In this document: one piece after another, positions 1-45,701 of the stretch | How positions within the stretch are numbered: the first letter of the stretch is position 1 | Layout: the number at the start of each line of letters is the position of its first letter | DNA from: Oreohelix idahoensis | Lineage: Eukaryota > Mollusca > Gastropoda > Stylommatophora > Oreohelicidae | Assembly (NCBI GenBank): GCA_024509875.1 | Contig: JAMPIV010017810.1 | Coordinates: 67,001-131,000 of the forward strand | Direction of reading: 5' to 3' | DNA: 64,000 nt | Position numbers and translations under genes: made by a program | The notes under the pieces: generated by a model | Database searches by the model: none | What the model saw: only the letters and a program-made list of their open reading frames with translations | Told to the model about the DNA's origin: nothing

Positions 1-35003
<35,003 letters not shown>

Positions 35004-35400
35004 CTCGAAAATGTTTTATGTCAGAAGATAAAAACCAGTTATTGTCAAATAACAGAACAGTAGGCTATAGGGGCCTAGGCCTAATGAATGGGCAATCAAA
35101 GGGAACTATCGTAGCTCCAGCAGATGAAGTTATAAGACGATGAATTACGCCAAGACTATTTTCAGCACATAACTGTGAATTTACTTTAGAAAAACGTGAA
35201 CTCAGAATATAGGCCTATTACAAAACCGTATGTCAAAATTCGGCCCGAGTCACACCGTGACCTTCCACATTCAGTATCCATGATTAGTCTGTTGTCATCT
35301 GTTATTCCATAGAAGCAATTACAATGCACAAGTGCTAAGTTATAAACATATTGCACAGAAAAGCAATCGCTAGGTCTACATATCCTAATCCCGAGACAAT
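35004..35400 (-). promoter_or_regulatory. Probable Miro 5' UTR/promoter region
   Basis: Sequence immediately upstream of the Miro start codon and free of recognised repeats. I see no TATA box or clear start site; assignment rests on position only. Confidence 0.35.
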
Positions 35401-36437
35401 TATATTTTCACATTCAACAATATCTGATGGTGGACCGACACTTCAATTAGTATGAATGGTTACATGAGAAGTCATCCACCATATTGCATGGGATACTTCC
35501 TGCTAGCATGAGCATGCGCCAAACGTTGACATACCAATCAGAATGGTTTAGAAACGAAAGTTAAAAAGTAGGAAAATATTACGAAAACAGCAGTTTGAAA
35601 GAAATCGAGAGTTAAAGAAGTTTCTGACAGAAACTTCAAAGTAAAACATTATACCTGTAGAATCTCATTTGGTGAGCAGTAAACATTGTAAAGTGTTGCA
35701 TCTAGCAGTTTATTGTGACAGCATCACTAGGAGCACGTAGTGTAGTCGTATAGCTTTGCATACGCATTTCGGTGTTTAACATGAACGTTGCAAGTGTGGT
35801 TGGGGAGGGGATATATATGTGTGTGTAAGTCTGATATTACGTTGTGTTGTATAAAATACTGTCTTTAATTAATGACTCTGAAGGGTTACAATTTATATAT
35901 ATGTAGCCTATACATATATACTAGCGGTCCCTTAAAATCTTTCCTGAGAAATGTCCAATACGCTGGTGAAAACCTCATCAAAATCCATTCAGCCGTTCTC
36001 GAGTTATCAGATAACAAACAGCACGAAAGACATTTTTCATTATATATAGATATATATAAAGTCCAAATAATATGTTTTAGTGTTTAACTTACTCTTAATT
36101 TGACATCAGTAAAATTTATTACAAGATCTTTATTAGACCTCGCAGTCTTATTACACTTTAATGCTAAATAGTATGTTTGTTCTTGTTAAATACTGTTCGC
36201 CTACAATGTGCAGTTTCATAGGTCTGCCTATTCTTAACACCCGTTTAATAGTTACAGATGAATGGCATGCCTATAAATACTTTAATATCGCGATACTCTG
36301 TTGTTCATACCTCTCACATATTAGTAGAAATGCTCTGTAACACTGTATTGCAGACATTCTGTATTGTAAGGTACTTCGATTTTGAAATAGTTCCCTGTTG
36401 TAGCCTGACTAATTTCTTTTTGCTGGGAACTTTTAAC
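35401..36437. other. Intergenic, mostly unannotated
   Basis: No gene seen. At about 35916-36070 ACTAGCGGTCCC ... CCATTCAGCCGTTCTCGAG ... TATATATAGATATATATA resembles the termini of a widespread invertebrate repeat (compare ACTAGCGTTGCCCG at 37956), but I cannot name the family. Confidence 0.4.
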
Positions 36438-36450
36438 TCTCTAGGTACAT

Positions 36451-37079
36451 TTTTCTTTTCTTTGAACCTTAGCCGCCGACCGTCAAAGCAGTCAGTGGCC
36501 ATTACGCCTAGTGGCGTCTTGTTGGGCAACAACAAATTGATTCCACTTTGCTCGGTCGGCGGCCATCCTTCGTACAGTGCCCCAACTCTGGTTCATTCTT
36601 TGCATCTCAGCCTCCACAGTCCTCCGCCAGGTTGTTTTTGGTCGGCCTCTCTTTCGTTTCCTTTCAGGGGTCCAGTTTACCCGTCTCATTCATTGTCCTC
36701 ACATTCCAAAATCCTATTCTTGTATCATGTTTTGCGGTCAGGACGTCCGTTCTCATGTCAGTGACTTCCTTTCGGCTTTCACCACTGACAGTCATACGAG
36801 CCTCAGACTCCGGATGTCCGTCCCGCAGCAAAGTTTGTTTATTTGTTATTGTTTCCGTAACTTCAATTTTTTTTACATAGACAGGGGTGTCAGCCCTATG
36901 CTAAAACCCCCAACCTGGAGGACCAGGGTGTCTGCTTTTGTCTGACCCCTGCCCGCGCAAACCTGTCCAGCTTGGTAGAACCTTCCAGGAGTAAAACTCC
37001 CGCTGGCATAGCTCTGGGGGTAATCAGGGTACGCAAGCCGCCATACCTCGACAAGGTATTGACACCAGTGATGGCAATA
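36451..37079 (-). mobile_element. Internally deleted RTE-like LINE (family F) with both termini
   Basis: The minus strand begins with a 5' region leading to VTDMRTDVLTAKHDTRIGF and WNVRTMNETGKL, the start of an APE endonuclease. It then jumps directly to NWTPERKRKRGRPKTTWRR and QRMNQSWGTVRRMAADRAK, the C-terminal end of the polyprotein, and a 3' tail AAAGAAAAGAAAA. Endonuclease core and reverse transcriptase are absent. TCTCTAGGTACAT at 36438-36450 and 37080-37092 is a perfect 13-bp duplication, so the 629-bp unit may have inserted in this form. Confidence 0.85.
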
Positions 37080-37832
37080 TCTCTAGGTACATGCCTTCTT
37101 CTTATTTGAGCTTCCCAACAGCTTTTATGCGTGACTTCCTATTAGATCTTTATTCTCGCTTCCCCTACCTCCTTACTAATCATACTTAGTTGCAGTTTCT
37201 CGATCTTGTGTGTCAAGAAACAATCGTCATATTCTTTGTATCCCTGCTCTAATCAGTTGTTACAGGAACAGCACTGGAAATTTATGTTAAAAATGAATCC
37301 TAATCATTATGCTTTGGGGTCATCCACATAAGACGTTAAGTTACGCAGTGATGGGGAAAGGGTAAAAATTTTGGAACGAAGTGTGACGACATGGTTGAAG
37401 AAATGTGATGTCACACAAAAATACAAATTGAGGATGTATTCTTTCATAAATTATGTAGGAAATAAAATATTTTTTAACATCCCTATTTAAAATAGTCTAC
37501 GTTTATGCGCATTAGTTAACAACTCCCTTGTTGTTGATCGACTTTTATTGACACAATAATCGCAGCTGAAATATTTGATAATATTGATACCCTTTAACTG
37601 GTTTCAATTGATTTTTCTTTATATATTTTTTATTACTATAATGTAGTAAAAGGTAGTCCCGTAGCAGATACTTCCGTAGGGAGTGAAGTGTTATAGTATA
37701 ATCGAACACAGCACCTGTTCCGCGAGAGATCAGCGCTCTAACCACTCTGTCAATCGGACGCTATAATGTATACATACATTTTTAGATTTGTTTAGGGGTC
37801 GGAGTGAAATATATACCGGTATATATGTATAA

Positions 37833-37841
<9 letters not shown>

Positions 37842-37902
<61 letters not shown>

Positions 37903-37904
37903 AA

Positions 37905-37938
<34 letters not shown>
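37842..37938. repeat. (AT)n microsatellite
   Basis: Long AT dinucleotide run with ATGTATAAATATATAAAT interruptions. Confidence 0.97.
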
Positions 37939-37943
<5 letters not shown>

Positions 37944-38030
37944 CATATACATATACTAGCGTTGCCCGAGTTTAAAAAAAAAGTAACTGAACTTTTAATA
38001 CAGACAGACAGAGGTTCAAAATATAGATTA

Positions 38031-39013
38031 GATTGCCCAAAGTCGCTCAAAATAGCCCAGCCGCACAAAATGTTGCCCTAAATAGCCCAAAATATCGCAC
38101 GAAGTAGCCCAAAATACCACAAAAAGTAGCTAAAAATATCGCCCGAAGTAGCCCTAAATATCGCCCGAAGTAGCTCAAAGTCACCCCACAATGTCGACCA
38201 ACATATCGCCCGAAGTAGCCAAAAAATCGCTCAAAGTAGTTCTTCTTCTTCTTCCTCGTTCGTCCTGAAAAGGACATTGGTTGCGTTGTGTCTGTTTACA
38301 GCGGAGCTGCGATATCTGCTCCTTTCGGCCAACACATCCGACTTCAGCACGGCATTTTTTGGGACCGGGTTTGCCTTCCCTCTTCGATCCCTACTCTCTC
38401 AGCCAGACTGCAGACTGATGCAGCCTGTTTCCAGGACCACCACGTGGAGGTGGAGTAGGGTCTTGGTCAGCTCTGGTTCGCTGACCCTGACGCAAGCAGT
38501 CAAGCTATGGGTCGCTGACTGCATTCTCCATTGCTGCGTCTTTGGGTCCCGCTCAAAGTAGTTCAAAGTCGTCCAAAGTAGCTCAGTCGTCCAAAATATT
38601 GCTTGAAGTAGCCCACAATATCGCCCGAAGTATCCCAGTCGCCCACAATATCGCCCGAAGTAGCCTAAGTCGCCCACAGTATCCCAAAATCGCCCGTAAG
38701 TAGCTCAGAGTCACCCAAAATATCGCCCGAAGTGGCTAAAACATCGGCCGAAGTCGCCAATAATATCGCCCTAATTCGCCTAAAACATCGTCCTAAGTAA
38801 CATAAAGTCGCCCAAAACATCGCCCGAAGTATCCCATAGTCGCCCAACAACTGAAGTGACACAGAATATCGCCAAAAGTCGCCCAAAATATCACCCGAGT
38901 TAGTCCAAAATATCGACCGAATTAGCACAAAAATCGCCCTCAGTGGGAAAAACAAACGGCAAAAAATAGCACTAATTCACGCAAAATATCGCCCGTAGCA
39001 GCCCAAAAATCGA
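38031..39013. repeat. Degenerate 10-12-bp tandem array (GCCCRAARTA type)
   Basis: Recurring GCCCGAAGTA, GCCCAAAATATC and GCCCAAAGTCGC modules, for example CGCCCGAAGTAGCCC, alternate for about 670 bp excluding the inserted retroposon at 38243-38550. The minus strand gives apparent frames rich in YFGRYFG, but these just mirror the repeat. Confidence 0.8.
38243..38550 (-). mobile_element. Unclassified (GAA)n-tailed retroposon, copy 1
   Basis: The minus strand starts GGGACCCAAAGACGCAGCAA and ends CGAACGAGGAAGAAGAAGAA. It is flanked by GCTCAAAGTAGTTC at 38229-38242 and 38551-38564 (14 bp, perfect). The copy at 39804-40108 starts at the same base and has the same tail, so this is a defined unit of about 307 bp. 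No clear tRNA-type A and B boxes were seen. Confidence 0.88.
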
Positions 39014-39094
39014 CTTAATTTTTTTAACGGTAGCGGTTTTATTTTTTAGAAAACAGTAAAACAGAGAGGCCACACTACTGCCGTGCAGGTAGGT

Positions 39095-39159
39095 TGGGAG
39101 GGGGGGGGGGGGTGGGGGGGGGGGGGGGGGGGGGGGGGGGGAGGGGGGAGGGGGGGAGG
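39095..39159. repeat. Poly-G tract
   Basis: About 65 bases, almost all G, with single T or A interruptions. A second G run of 17 lies at 41950-41966. Confidence 0.97.
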
Positions 39160-39620
39160 AAGAGAAAAGAAGGATTCTTTCTTATGTCGCATTTTATAAT
39201 TTAGCCATGGAGATCTTGTTTTTATTTTGAAAACAGGAAACTATTTATTTTACAGTAGAACTCCATTTATCCGAACCCCAATTATCCGAACATCCAATTA
39301 TCCGAACACTTGTTCTAGAAAAAAAAAAAAAAAAAAAAAATCAGATGCCACAGTCACGTTAGACTAAAATTCTGAATCTTTTGATGCGGCAAACTTCAAA
39401 TGTGTGCGAACAATTTGTAGAGAATGGGATGGGCTAATGGTCGGTCGCTTACGTACAGGAAGTCAGTTAGATCATAAAGTCAGTTAATATCTGGTTTACC
39501 AATAAAGTGTACGTGTGCGTTCTAGGTAGAACACTGGCTAAACAGACAGTTCAACTTAAAATAATTTTGTCTGCTACTACAGCAGAATAATTTTGGTGTA
39601 CAAGTATTTCTCTGTGCGAT

Positions 39621-39803
39621 ATGGCATCTTCCAGTAGGCCTAAAGCATATAAAAGGAACCGCAATGTTTTGTCAATTGAAACGAAAACAGAAATTATCAA
39701 GAGACTAGGACAAGGTGAAACTGTGTCTTCACTTGCGAGGATGTTCAATGTTGGGAAAGCTACCGTCTCTGACATCAAAAGTAACAAGGATAAAATTATG
39801 AGT
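39621..39803 (+). pseudogene. Tigger transposase, N-terminal HTH part (split by retroposon)
   Basis: The frame starts MASSSRPKAYKRNRN and continues IETKTEIIKRLGQGETVSSL and ARMFNVGKATVSDIK, a Psq/CENP-B type helix-turn-helix used to bind the transposon ends. It stops making sense at 39803 where the (GAA)n retroposon begins and resumes at 40109 in another frame. Confidence 0.88.
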
Positions 39804-40108
39804 GGGACCCAAAGATGCAGCAATAGTGAATGCAATCAGCGACCCATAGCTTGACTGCTTGCATCAGAGTCAGCGAACCAGAGCTGACTAAGACCGTACT
39901 CCACCTCCACGTGGTGGTCCTGGAAACAGTCTGCATCAGTGCAGTCTGGCTGAGCGAGTACAGATCGCAATGGGAAGGCAAACCCGGTCCCTAAAAAATG
40001 CCATGCTGAAGTCGGATGTGTCGACCGAAAGGTGCAGATATCACAGCTACGGCGTAAACAGACACAACGCAACCACCGTCCTTTTCAGGGCGAACAAGGA
40101 AGAAGAAG
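39804..40108 (+). mobile_element. Unclassified (GAA)n-tailed retroposon, copy 2, inside Tigger transposase
   Basis: Same unit as 38243-38550 in opposite orientation, starting GGGACCCAAAGATGCAGCAA and ending CGAACAAGGAAGAAGAAG. Flanked by AAATTATGAGT at 39793-39803 and 40109-40119 (11 bp, perfect). It breaks the transposase gene between the HTH and the CENP-B-like domain. Confidence 0.9.
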
Positions 40109-41580
40109 AAATTATGAGTTTTGCATCGAAATTTGATAGTGAAAATGGGTCGAAGAAACGTAAAACCATGAGAAATGCGAAAGATGTGAAATTGGAAGAG
40201 GCTTTGTATATATGGTTTGTGCAAAGAAGAAGCAAAGGGGAACCTATCTCTGGTTCTCTGTTGTGTGAAAAGGCATTTCAGTTCAACAATCAACTTGACG
40301 GTCCTCCTGACTTTAAGGCTAGCCAGGGATGGTTAAGAAACTTTAAATCTCGTCATGGCATACGAGAATTGGAGATTCAAGGGGAATCTTTATCTAGCGA
40401 TGCAACTGCCGCTAAAAATTTTAAAGAAACATTCTTGGCTTTTTTGGAAGAAGAAGGTTATTCACTCGATGATGTGTATAATGCCGATGAGACTGGCTTA
40501 TACTGGAAATCATTGCCTCAAAAATCACTTGCATCTCAGCGCGAAGCAGCTGCCCCTGGGTTTAAAAAGTGCAAAGAGAGAGTAACAATTTTGGTAGCCG
40601 CAAATGCCAGTGGAAGTCATCGTTTACCGGTGCTAATGATCGGCAAAGCCAAAAAACCACGTTGTTTAAAGAATGTGACATGTCTCCCATTGTGTTACAA
40701 AGCACAGAAGAGTGCTTGGATGAATAGTGAAATATTTCTTGATTGGTATACAAATCAGTTCATCCCAAATGTGAAGAGGTTGAGAGAACAAGAAAAGAAA
40801 ACTGAAAAAGTAATTCTTCTACTGGACAATGCACCATCTCATCCAGAGACGGATACATTGAATGCAGTTGATGCAAATTTTAAAGTAATTTTTCTGCCTC
40901 CCAATGTAACAGCACTGATTCAACCAATGGATCAGGGTGTTATAGCAAAGCTTAAAAAGATGTACAAGAAGGAAGTCCTGCGTCGTTTATTGTTGACTGA
41001 AGATGAAGAAAGTGTGGTGGCGTTTTCCAAAAAGCTTAATCTCAAAGACTGCTGCTATATGTTAGCTGATGCTTGGACCACCCTGTCACAAGATAATCTC
41101 AACAAGGCTTGGAGTAGATTGCTTGGGAAAAAAGGAGGAAATGAAACTACTGCAGTGGACACAAATGATGATTGTATAAATGAAGTTGTGGAACTGTTTC
41201 AAGCAATGCCCGGATTTTCGGACTGTGACAAAGATGATGTACACATGTGGCTAGAAGATGATAATGATTCTGGTTTTCAGTTTTTGAATGACGAAGAAAT
41301 TTTGTCTTTTGTGCAAGAAGAAAACCAAATACATGTAGTGACCGATGATGAAGACTCCTCAGAAGTACATGATGTACTTGTAGATTATGAAGAAAAACCA
41401 AAACGTCGACCAAGTCCTGAAGAGGCCTTTATAGCACTAGAAACAGCGATTGCTTGGTACGAGCAAGAAGATGACAGCTGTCCTACACAGCTTCTGCTGT
41501 TGAAGAGAATGCGGGACTTAGCAGCCAAAAGGAGACTATCCAGTTTGGTGCAAAAGAGGATTCCTCATTATTTTAAATAG
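39970..41580 (+). CDS. Tigger/jerky-like transposase, main part, with retroposon-derived N-terminus
   Basis: An open frame of 536 codons. The first 46 or so residues come from the inserted retroposon; from about 40109 (IMSFASKFDSENGSKKRK) it is transposase. A CENP-B/Tc5 HTH (LEEALYIWFVQRR, GWLRNFKSRHGI) is followed by the DDE_1 domain, with catalytic Asp in NADETGLYW (40486), LLLDNAPSHP (40825) and IQPMDQGVI (40930). The C-terminus (VQKRIPHYFK) ends in a normal stop. In an intact element the enzyme cuts and pastes the transposon at TA sites. The catalytic part shows no stop, but the normal N-terminal DNA-binding region is cut off, so activity is unlikely. Confidence 0.9.
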   Translation: MGRQTRSLKNAMLKSDVSTERCRYHSYGVNRHNATTVLFRANKEEEEIMSFASKFDSENGSKKRKTMRNAKDVKLEEALYIWFVQRRSKGEPISGSLLCEKAFQFNNQLDGPPDFKASQGWLRNFKSRHGIRELEIQGESLSSDATAAKNFKETFLAFLEEEGYSLDDVYNADETGLYWKSLPQKSLASQREAAAPGFKKCKERVTILVAANASGSHRLPVLMIGKAKKPRCLKNVTCLPLCYKAQKSAWMNSEIFLDWYTNQFIPNVKRLREQEKKTEKVILLLDNAPSHPETDTLNAVDANFKVIFLPPNVTALIQPMDQGVIAKLKKMYKKEVLRRLLLTEDEESVVAFSKKLNLKDCCYMLADAWTTLSQDNLNKAWSRLLGKKGGNETTAVDTNDDCINEVVELFQAMPGFSDCDKDDVHMWLEDDNDSGFQFLNDEEILSFVQEENQIHVVTDDEDSSEVHDVLVDYEEKPKRRPSPEEAFIALETAIAWYEQEDDSCPTQLLLLKRMRDLAAKRRLSSLVQKRIPHYFK

Positions 41581-41949
41581 TGGGCTACATCTGTGCAAGT
41601 ACATATATACGTAAGTCGCGCCTGGTTTTGAATCGTTTGTAATGTTATTTTGAAAACATTTCTCTTTCTTAACAAAAATAATTAATACAAGTACTGTAGT
41701 ACATGCACTGCAGTGTAATAAAAGATTTTGGTGATACAGTGATCTAATACAGTGTGGGTATTATTATTACAGTACAAGTAAATATGTTTTATAGTGTATT
41801 TTCCTTGTGATGGTTAATTATTTTTAGAAATATGTGTACATGTACTCGATACATTATGTAATCCAATTATCCGAACATTTGATTATCCGAACGATGCTCG
41901 GTCCCATGGGGTTCGGATAAATGGAGTTCTACTGTATTTTATTTTTATT

Positions 41950-41966
41950 GGGGGGGGGGGGGGGGG
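41950..41966. repeat. Poly-G run
   Basis: 17 consecutive G bases, 16 bp after the right end of Tigger. Confidence 0.95.
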
Positions 41967-43339
41967 AAGAATTAAAAAAAAATGGGAACCAAGGGAAACA
42001 ATACAATTAATGTAACTTTCATTACCAAAATAACTTGTTGCTTCCTCTAAATCAGTGGTTCCCAAAGTGGGCGGTACCGCCTCCCTAGGGGCTTTGGAAG
42101 GATCCAAGGGGGCGATACGGAAAAAAGGGGCCAGAGGGGAGCGTTCAGTAGTAAACAGTGGGCGTTTAGTAGTAAGGGGGGTTCAGGATTTGACAAGCTA
42201 AATTCAGTACGTGCGGGGAAGAAAGGAATTGTGGATTTGAGAGACTACATCAGTGAAGCGGGGACGATGTGGATGGTTATATTGCTAGGGTCATTAAGCA
42301 AGGCATAGCTTCGTCTATGCATGTCATTCTGAGCTCAATTAACCATCGCTGATCATAAACAGTAATCGGGAACTGCTAGGAAAGGGGGTTAACCAAACAC
42401 CTATAGTCCATTCGTTCACTCCTGAAGAAAGAGAAATGATCCGTGCCGATGGCATGGACGAAATTAGATACCTGCTGGGGATTCAGAAAGTACCAACTTT
42501 GCTTTGTTGCGGAGTTTATTATCTCAGTATTTGCGGGGGCTAGTGGTAACTAGATATTCGCAGATTAGTAATAAATAAGAGAAAAGGTTCAAGGGAGAAA
42601 ATTTTTAACGGTACTTGGCAGTAGAAATCAGTCTTTGAACATCTGAACCGGCTTTCCTACCTTACATTCAGACTTTCATAAATCGACTGGCGCGATGTAC
42701 GTTTCCCGTCTATTTCAACTTTGCGCTGGCTATGAGCAAAACCAACAAACTTTCTCAGTTTTTCTTGTGAACAGTGGTTTCAAATAAGCGTGTACCGGGT
42801 ATCAAACAATTTCATCCTGTCGATAAGATAAATTTTCATACTTATGTTTTTTGTTTGTTTGCACAGAGCTAGCATCAGTTTTACTAACATTAATTATTAA
42901 TTAAGCAGATACATTTTGATACAGATTTGCCGTATATTGAATATTGCTGTTCAATCCATTATATTACATCCTTTTAATTTGTTACCGGGATCTCCACACT
43001 TTGTAGTTAGGCCACTGGCTCCCAATTTTTAAATCTGAAGACCTATCAATTTAGTGCGTAATTTTATATTTTGTTCATATTAAATAACTATTATTATACT
43101 TTATGAAATGATTATTGGGTTACTTCAGTGTTGGTGTGGCTGATGCTAATTGTTTTTTTTTCTGATTGTTGTATTTTTCTAATTTATTTATGGCTGTGGT
43201 TAAGAAACTTTATAAAAATAGAATAGTAAATTGGTAAGAACATCTGAGTCAACATTTTTGTAAAGCCACTTTTAAATCAGTTTTTGTTGTTTACTCGACG
43301 AACATTTTTCTATCTGCAAAATTGTAAAATCAATTCTTT

Positions 43340-43423
43340 GTTCCAGAATTCAGAACAAATATGGCAAAAGCATATTTTCAGTCACTTCGTGAAAACTTTC
43401 TGAAACGTAAAACTGTCCGTGAC
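43340..43423 (+). pseudogene. hAT transposase fragment upstream of the LTR insertion
   Basis: Reads KAYFQSLRENFLKRKTVRD before the LTR begins and resumes after the 3' LTR at 52745 (MFVNTSQRSCDG). The 5-bp GTGAC present on both sides shows the retrotransposon went into this coding sequence. 42070-43340 to its left has no frame that I can trust. Confidence 0.6.
43419..43423. repeat. Target-site duplication, left (GTGAC)
   Basis: GTGAC directly before the 5' LTR, repeated at 52745-52749 after the 3' LTR. Confidence 0.93.
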
Positions 43424-45679
43424 TGTAGTGAAATTGACAGAGATACAACGGTAAAATACCTCCAAAGATAACCTTTAAGGATAAAAACATAATGCGTAGG
43501 CTGCGAATAGTACATGATCGCCTAGACCGCGGGTCATCATCCTCCATAATAATTGACTTGCTAGACAGGAGGGGAACGGCGGATCAAAAAGGAAAAAAAA
43601 TATGACTGGAAAGATTGCGTGAGACTAGAAAGGCTAAGGAGACGCAATTGGGGGGAAACGGAGAAAAGTCACGTTTCCCAAGTTGACATAAAAAGTAAGC
43701 AACTCGACAGAAGGGACCATAGATATGTTACGCCACAGTCATTTATTGGACGCTTTTGCGCGATACCAAGCCCTTGATTTGAATTCAGCGGCTAAAACGC
43801 AGATGTTTGGAATATTACAAAAATTAAAAGTAAAATTTTCTTAATATTAATGTTAGGAATATAAAAATTAGCTGGCCGGATGGCCCATTCTGAGCAGTGA
43901 ACTAATATGGTCTTAATTTTACAGACGGATAGATAATATTGAAGATAATGACAAAAGACAGTGTTGTTCACATCATCGACAGACTGTATTGAATCTAAAA
44001 GTGTCGCTAATTGCACAAAAAAAAACACGACCTTGAGACGCAGGTGTTCAAATCTACGTAGTATGGAAGAGAGGGACATTGGTGGTAGCTGTGTCTAAAT
44101 ATAACTTTTAACGACAAAATTTTGGAGGGGAGAGAAAGGTTGGTTCAAAAATCAAGTACATTTTTGTTGAAACACAAGTAGAGACGGACAGACTAACAGA
44201 TAACCATCCATACTTGACTGAAGCATGACTGAAATGACTTTAGTGTAGGAAATTTGAATTTAAAATAAACCTAGGCAGTGATTGGCCACAGACAATCATA
44301 TCATTAGCGCTCAGACGCGAAAGTGGGGCCATTCTTCAATAGTTGTTCAGTGATAGACACAGATTTTAAAGTGTGGTGATTTCCATATGAAAGAAAGTGA
44401 AAGAAATTTAGGGACGCCATACTATAGCCAGCAGCTCAGCTGAGTTTTGCTAGCAATTCTGTGTTATTTATTCATAATCTGGTAAGATTGAAATTATTTC
44501 CTTATATATTTTGAATATTGTTTCATGTTCGAGTGATTTGATACTGCCATATCGAAATCTAGCCTTACAAACAAGTAGGGATTTGCTCTAGACCCCCCGC
44601 CCTAGTCAGGGTCTAGGGACCAACAATGTACATAAACTCCAGCAAGGATTATGCAAGACAGATCAAGTGTTGAGAATAATGAAACATATTACCTATCCTC
44701 TTTTAGGGCAGAAAACTAATAAATATTTTTCAGAATCTATGGTCTGGGAGGATCTATCTGATGTAAAACCACCATGGTAAATGTGCTGTTTGGTCAGAGA
44801 GATCTGACCTGTCTGTATGATGTGGTTGTTGTGTCAGTGTTGTGTCCAGACGTGGGTAGAGAATAGATTTTGACACATGGCCCATACTTTGATTGCAGAG
44901 CTGTGAGTTTCTGTTGTCAACAAAGCAGTGTCTATTCAGTTGGTGACTTTACTCGAGTGTATCTGTGCAGTACTTGTGACAGAGACCACCATTATTGCCC
45001 GCCAGCACGGAGAGGTGGGACCACCTGATTTCAGCACCAGAGCTACAACTACAAGATGAGTGAGCCTCTGGTCTGCTGGACATTCACCAACGCTGTGTAG
45101 TTACTAATACCCCCATAAAAATTCCCACCATTTTCTGGACACTGTGTAGTCAATATAGACAGGTGTGATGAGGCCACCCCAACAGCACAAACATTAACAA
45201 TCCTCCCAAGTAGATGACTACTAGAACATTTTAATAAAACTAACTGGTATAGTACATATATATGTACACTATTGCATTTATGATATAATATTCCATGCAT
45301 TTCTTTCATAATCTCTAAATCCTTTTAAGTTCTGGTCAACCTAAAAAATTGATCCAGAACAAAATAAATGTAATTCTATCAAAAAATTTTACACACGTGA
45401 GTTAGTTCAGTGTATTTTAACATTTATTAATATTATTAGTCTTGTTAAATATCTGTGGGTATATCTATAACCTATTACACCACACTACATATCATAACCC
45501 TAGACACTTTACGTAGCCACATTCATTAAAAAAAAAATTAAGTGTGAGGTCGTAGTGGTAGCAAGAAAGGCCTTCTGACAATTCTCAACTACATTTTATC
45601 TCAGGAGCCTTCACAGCTGGCCTCATACAATTACATTTAGTAATATCAACATCATACAATATCATCAAACACCACTACA
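43424..45679 (+). repeat. 5' LTR (2,256 bp)
   Basis: Begins TGTAGTGAAATTGACAG and ends CAAACACCACTACA (TG...CA ends). Nearly identical to 50484-52744. It contains an 8-bp inverted repeat CTAGACCC ... GGGTCTAG near 44588-44617 that could form a hairpin in the RNA. Unusually long for the group; promoter elements were not resolved. Confidence 0.95.
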
Positions 45680-45684
45680 TATAT

Positions 45685-45701
45685 TGGGGTCTTGTCCGGG
45701 G
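45685..45701 (+). promoter_or_regulatory. Primer-binding site, tRNA-Pro-like
   Basis: TGGGGTCTTGTCCGGGG starts 5 bases after the 5' LTR. It resembles the tRNA-Pro complementary site TGGGGGCTCGTCCGGGA of some retroviruses, with two internal differences. Minus-strand DNA synthesis would start here. Confidence 0.65.

Larger units (their letters stand above)
39253..41934 (+). mobile_element. pogo/Tigger DNA transposon, complete ends
   Basis: The terminal inverted repeat CAGTAGAACTCCATTTATCC at 39253 matches, as its complement, GGATAAATGGAGTTCTACTG ending at 41934. Sub-terminal ATTATCCGAACA repeats occur at both ends. It is flanked by TA at 39251-39252 and 41935-41936, the duplication expected for the Tc1/mariner-pogo superfamily. 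Length 2,682 bp including a 305-bp retroposon inside the transposase. The transposase lies between the ends in plus orientation. Confidence 0.94.

Noticed and set aside
38277..38561. 94-codon plus-strand protein
   Set aside because: Lies in the (GAA)n retroposon; the frame is antisense to the element and not conserved in the second copy.
38047..38955. Minus-strand YFGRYFG-rich proteins
   Set aside because: Frames only mirror the short GCCCRAARTA tandem array and stop repeatedly.
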